Assembly (NCBI GenBank): GCA_028565635.1
Contig: JAOXYB010044459.1
Span: forward strand, 1-10,825
Length of the DNA stretch: 10,825 bases
Origin: Phoronis ovalis
Taxonomy: Eukaryota > Phoronida > Phoronidae
Direction: 5' to 3'
The notes below the pieces were generated by a model. It had not been told where the DNA came from, ran no database searches, and saw only the letters and a list, made by a program, of their open reading frames with translations. Below, piece by piece: positions 7,906 to 10,825 of the stretch; the first letter of the stretch is position 1; each line of letters begins with the position of its first letter. A program made the translations under genes and the position numbers.

Positions 7906-9080
7906 TTAAACCTCGTCATATTTCTCGCTGTCATCAAGCAATCCTCTCCGACCATTGACGTTGCCTCCTACAACTGAGCATTTTTAATATTGGTGAACTC
8001 AGCAGATTTCCAGGTAATCATTATTAATAGTAGACTTTTTTTACTAAGTTCACATCAGTAGTTAATATTGAGAAATACTGACAATGCCTGACAATACCAG
8101 TGATAAAATACACGAATAACTTTAAAACGCGATTAATAAAATTAAGATTGCAGTTAACGAACGCAGCTGATGCATGAGGGAAGTTATTATGCATAGCAGT
8201 TACGGAGAGGGACAATACTGGTAATTGTATAACTCTCACCGTAGCTGCATAGAAATGTGTAACATTAGCTATTTATCACAAGCAGCGAGATAACAGTGGG
8301 TGTGCTCAAATTATTTATAGGTGAGGGCCGAGGCCTGATTAAAAAATTTGGATTTATATTATATGCTTTTTTCCCCTAACATTCAGAAATTCAAAAAAAT
8401 GGTTTGCTACCCACAACACGTCCCTGTATTAAGAAAACCATGAGTGCCCCCTCCCCCGGGTAACGGTAAGATTAAGCGGTATTCTAACAGATACCTAAAT
8501 TAAGCAACTCATTTGTTATGTTGCGCTTAGTTAATTTTTCATATACTTTCTCCACCAACGTAATTTTAAAATTACCTTCCTGTGTGACTTCAAATATATT
8601 CTTCCCTTGTCTGGCATATCTTTCTGCCACTGTTGTAACTTGTTGTGTTACCTCTCTTGTTTCCCCCCACAGCAACCCAGGTGTAACTTTTGTATAAGTT
8701 TCAAAAGCCGGTTTAAGAACTGCTTTATTAAATTCCTGCTTTTCATTGCTTTCCGCAATTTGTTTGAATTGTAAGAAATCTAATCGTTTGCTTTCCATCC
8801 AGTAAGAGGTAAGGTTCCAGGTAGTTATAACAATACAGAGAAGAACTAAATCGGTAAGAATGAAACCCTGTGGACTCGATAAAAACTGTAGAATAATGGG
8901 AATATTCGAATGCTGTTGGTGGTTTTTTGAACCACTTCTTGAGCGTCGTTTTCTAGGTATTTCAGTCATGGATGAATTTTTGCTTTTGTCATCTCCAAAG
9001 CTACTGTCGTCGTGGTCAGTATCGCTGTTATCTTCATTCAGATTATGCTGGCTTTTCTTATAGGACTCGTTATTAGACAT
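7906..9080 (-). CDS. Putative single-pass membrane protein, 217 aa; complement(join(7906..7973,8495..9080))
   Basis: Seen: the first ATG of the long frame is at 9080 (earlier in-frame codons hold no ATG). Residues 1-57 are polar and acidic, then basic (IPRKRRSRSGSKNH at 41-54). Residues about 73-91 form one hydrophobic segment (FILTDLVLLCIVITTWNL), followed by a charged, helix-rich tail with Q- and K-rich stretches. The frame would stop at TAG 8484-8486, but AG|GTATCT at 8495/8494 can donate to an acceptor GCTCAG ending at 7974. Splicing restores a valine codon and adds a 22-codon end that reads GGNVNGRRGLLDDSEKYDEV before TAA. That end is glycine- and acid-rich, unlike random AT-rich frames. 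The basic patch before the membrane segment suggests a cytosolic N-terminus. Family and function are unknown. The long exon is likely real; the junction is less sure, and without it the protein is 198 aa ending LGIC. Confidence 0.65.
7974..8494 (-). other. Predicted intron of the minus-strand membrane-protein gene
   Basis: It is 521 bp, with donor G|GTATCT (weak) and acceptor AATGCTCAG with a poor pyrimidine tract. The phase agrees across the junction. A 71-codon minus-strand open frame at 8024-8239 lies inside and is taken as chance. Confidence 0.45.
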
Positions 9081-9156
9081 TTTACCTTTAATTTCCAGTT
9101 TAGTCTGCTTATCTGAATTCACGCCTTGATATGAATTATTGAAAATGTAGTTTTAA

Positions 9157-9170
9157 TCGAAACCGAAACT
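9157..9170 (+). promoter_or_regulatory. Interferon-response-like motif, copy 2, upstream of the minus-strand gene
   Basis: TCGAAACCGAAACT includes a full match to GAAANNGAAACT (9159-9170), the consensus IRF/ISRE element. It lies about 80 bp upstream of the ATG at 9080 on the opposite strand; such sites work in either orientation. An octamer ATTTGCAT (9233-9240), the POU-factor consensus on the reverse strand, lies 65 bp further out. Both are short and may be chance. Confidence 0.3.
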
Positions 9171-9344
9171 GTGATGATGAAGTTATGTATGGAGTTAGTT
9201 GAAAAGACAGGATTGCTGCATGCTATATTGACATTTGCATGACCTCGATATAGCCTTTCAATGTCATTTTTTATCTTTCCAGCAAATTCTAAGAATTCCT
9301 TGTCTTAGGACTGTTCAACATGATCACCTAAAACCCCTTGATGA

Positions 9345-9404
9345 ACTCTAGAAATATCAAAAGTTAATTTGATGACTCCAAAAATATGCAAAGTTAATTT
9401 CTGA
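9345..9404 (+). repeat. 30-bp tandem duplication, two copies
   Basis: ACTCTAGAAATATCAAAAG (from 9345) and ACTCCAAAAATATGCAAAG (from 9375) are both followed by TTAATTT, with a period of 30 bp and a few substitutions. Confidence 0.75.
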
Positions 9405-9589
9405 AAGTCTCTCACACTGAGAATTTGACTTTTAAACCTTTACATGACCTTTGACTCGAAGGTAAACTCTTTCAACCCTAAAGCTGTCATAAGACAAATT
9501 ACAAGTCTGTAGGACTAACTGTTAAACTGGGCTTATTCTGAAGAAAGTTTGTGTTATCTTTGTAATTTTTTTCCAAACTGCCACTTTTC

Positions 9590-9742
9590 TACTCATATTT
9601 CCTAAAATGATGATAAATTATAATTGTTCAACTGTGTAACATATATTTAGTCATATTAAAATATTGTAATAGTTTTAATCTTTTCCAAAATTCCAATTTA
9701 TGTATTTTTACTTTTATTACTAAAATTGATTAATTTATTGAA
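9590..9742 (+). repeat. Dispersed repeat family 2, copy B
   Basis: It is a direct-orientation relative of 7305-7450, sharing CTGTGTAACATAT, CCAAAATTCC, ATTACTAAAA and TTAATTTATTGA in the same order with small indels. It is more diverged than the family 1 pair. Confidence 0.7.
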
Positions 9743-10490
9743 ATGACAGGGTTCAAACGGTGGAAACGTTAGGTTTCTAATAATTTGTTGCTAGGATACG
9801 AGTATCTAACATCCCGTCTAAGTCATTGAATCATACATGGGCCATAAACAATTGGGCCTATGATCATGACCTATAAAGATTGGTACTTTTAATATTCTAT
9901 GTTTTATGTGTTTTTATAATTAGAATTATTACTTTTGATTAATCAGGATAGATACTTGGTAACTTCAATTACAGTAGGTATTCCCATGTAGAACATAGAC
10001 TATTTAAATAAACATGCACTTTGAACATCATTGACCAGTTCGAACAGAAGTCAATACTTTCATATTGTTATATTTTCTAAACCTCTTGGCATTGTTGCAT
10101 TACTTCACAATAAAACATTAAGGCATAGAATGCATAAAAGTAAGCGCAAAGTTATTTAATAACATAAAAACTAACAATTCTACACCACATGAAGTAAACA
10201 TTTGTACAGTGTTTATCTTAATACTTTATAAAAAACATAATATTAAAATACAGGATGCAAAAACAAGCATTATAAAAATGGAATCATAATACGCAGCACA
10301 AACGACATTTTTAATTAGGCCATTCTTCCAATCTTTTAAACTTTTGTCAAAGTAATATATATATATATATTGCGTAATTTCATTACATAAAAACAAGTAC
10401 AATTTATTACTAATCATCAATATTGGCAAAATGGCACTTCGAATTAAAACCCTGGAAATACAGTTTAATGACTGAACATTACATAGGATA
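9743..10490. other. Intergenic DNA, possibly the 3' UTR of a minus-strand gene
   Basis: It is AT-rich with an (AT)n microsatellite at 10353-10370. A minus-strand AATAAA (plus-strand TTTATT, 10403-10408) lies 83 bp beyond the possible stop codon at 10491. A 95-codon minus-strand frame (10226-10513) is hydrophobic and low in complexity and crosses the microsatellite; it is not called. Confidence 0.5.
10353..10370. repeat. AT microsatellite
   Basis: It is a short uninterrupted TA/AT dinucleotide run between GTAA and TTGCG. Confidence 0.9.
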
Positions 10491-10561
10491 TCACACATAA
10501 CAATCTCGATCAAATACTGCCTGTTTCTCCATGTAGCGACTTTGTGTAATCGTGTTGTTCC
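10491..10561 (-). CDS. Possible terminal exon of a minus-strand gene (low confidence)
   Basis: On the minus strand a T-rich tract (TTTATTGTTTATACATAG, then ATTTTTGAG) ends in an acceptor at 10562. The frame that follows carries two bases, then 22 codons reading NNTITQSRYMEKQAVFDRD and three more residues, to TGA 10491-10493. AATAAA follows 83 bp later on the same strand. The composition is protein-like, but no family is recognised and the upstream exons would lie beyond the minisatellite and the window. It may be chance. Confidence 0.25.
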
Positions 10562-10610
10562 CTCAAAAATCTATGTATAAACAATAAATTTCTATTTTCA
10601 AAATTTTTTT

Positions 10611-10825
10611 AGTCTGTTATTGTATAGCCTGTTATTGTATAGCCTGTTATTGTATAGCCTGTTATTGTATAGTATGTTATTGTATAGTCTGTTATTGTAT
10701 AATCTGTTATTGTATAGCCTGTTATTGTATAGCCTGTTATTGTATAGTCTGTTATTGTATAGTCTGTTATTGTATAGCCTGTTATTGTATAGCCTGTTAT
10801 TGTATAATCTGTTATTGTATAGCCT
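10611..10825 (+). repeat. 15-bp minisatellite, more than 14 units, cut by the window end
   Basis: The unit is CCTGTTATTGTATAG, repeated without any length change. Variation is confined to the bases at the unit junction (AGCC, AGTC, AATC, and AGTA once). Junction variants from 10611 run TC, CC, CC, CC, TA, TC, AATC, CC, CC, TC, TC, CC, CC, AATC, CC. Two frames on each strand stay open across it only because 15 is a multiple of 3. Confidence 0.97.

Larger units (their letters stand above)
9081..9589. other. 5' flank of the minus-strand gene and intergenic DNA
   Basis: It holds the ISRE-like site (9159), an octamer (9233) and a nuclear-receptor-like pair TGACCT-T-TGACTC (9445-9457). A two-copy 30-bp repeat lies at 9345-9404. 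A plus-strand acceptor (TTTTTTATCTTTCCAG, ending 9281) and a competing minus-strand open frame (about 9126-9305) occupy the same bases. Neither can be tied to a gene. Confidence 0.45.

Noticed and set aside
9126-9350. Minus-strand frame reading DKEFLEFAGKIKNDIERLYR and a plus-strand exon-like segment after TCTTTCCAG
   Set aside because: They are mutually exclusive. The minus frame ends in a stop before the 9080 ATG without a convincing donor, and the plus one has no upstream exons. Left as unresolved.
9445-9457. Nuclear-receptor DR1-like site TGACCT-T-TGACTC
   Set aside because: The second half-site is imperfect and such short matches are common. Nothing else supports it.
10226-10513. 95-codon minus-strand frame, hydrophobic
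   Set aside because: It runs through an AT microsatellite that supplies IYIY residues, and its composition is that of AT-rich noise. A shorter frame in another phase fits splice signals better.
10611-10825. Open frames repeating CYCIA or LLLYS through the minisatellite
   Set aside because: These are an automatic result of a 15-bp unit without stops in those phases. There is no start codon or other sign of translation.
1-10825. tRNA, rRNA, small nuclear RNA or a multi-gene defence or biosynthesis system
   Set aside because: No TPsiC-like arm in a cloverleaf context, no rRNA motifs and no set of functionally linked genes were seen on either strand.

Overview
The window is AT-rich, gene-sparse eukaryotic DNA. 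It has GT-AG introns, microsatellites, minisatellites, decayed dispersed repeats and AATAAA/ATTAAA-type signals, and no bacterial operon features. The one securely recognised gene is the 3' end of an animal WRNIP1 (Werner helicase interacting protein 1) homologue. Short introns, compact spacing, a T-rich splice acceptor a few bases before a start codon (as in genes that receive a trans-spliced leader) and 15-bp minisatellites suggest an invertebrate animal. A tunicate such as Ciona fits best, but that is an inference.

Layout. 1-74 is a TG/TA microsatellite in a WRNIP1 intron. 278-936 (+) holds the last two WRNIP1 coding exons, with a 398-bp intron between them. 937-5580 is mostly non-coding. 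It contains a ~375-bp dispersed repeat in two direct copies (about 1919-2290 and 4985-5375), a 77-bp tandem repeat (3551-3809), and two tiny palindromic insertions that share CTAGGA/TCCTAG ends and are each flanked by a 7-bp direct repeat (3362-3421 and 3992-4035). It also has a poly-A run, a 44-codon small ORF just after a strong splice acceptor (4307-4441), and a GC-richer island open on both strands (4687-4837).

5594-6226 (+) is an intact single-exon 210-aa gene. I do not recognise the family, but the protein looks like two tandem beta-alpha-beta-beta-alpha-beta halves, each starting with an F-E-x-H strand. 6227-7900 is its 3' region plus intergenic DNA. 7906-9080 (-) is a two-exon model for a 217-aa single-pass membrane protein of unknown function. 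A second dispersed repeat (7305-7450 and 9590-9742) and two copies of a 13-bp interferon-response-like motif flank it. 9743-10490 is intergenic. A possible terminal exon of a further minus-strand gene lies at 10491-10561, and a 15-bp minisatellite runs from 10611 off the end.

The genes do not form a pathway: a DNA-damage-tolerance ATPase, a soluble two-fold protein and a small membrane protein are simply neighbours. I see no new multi-gene system. The most distinctive items are the paired micro-palindromes with target-site-like duplications, the internally duplicated 210-aa protein, and the palindrome-ended dispersed repeat whose end hairpin differs in sequence but still pairs in both copies.
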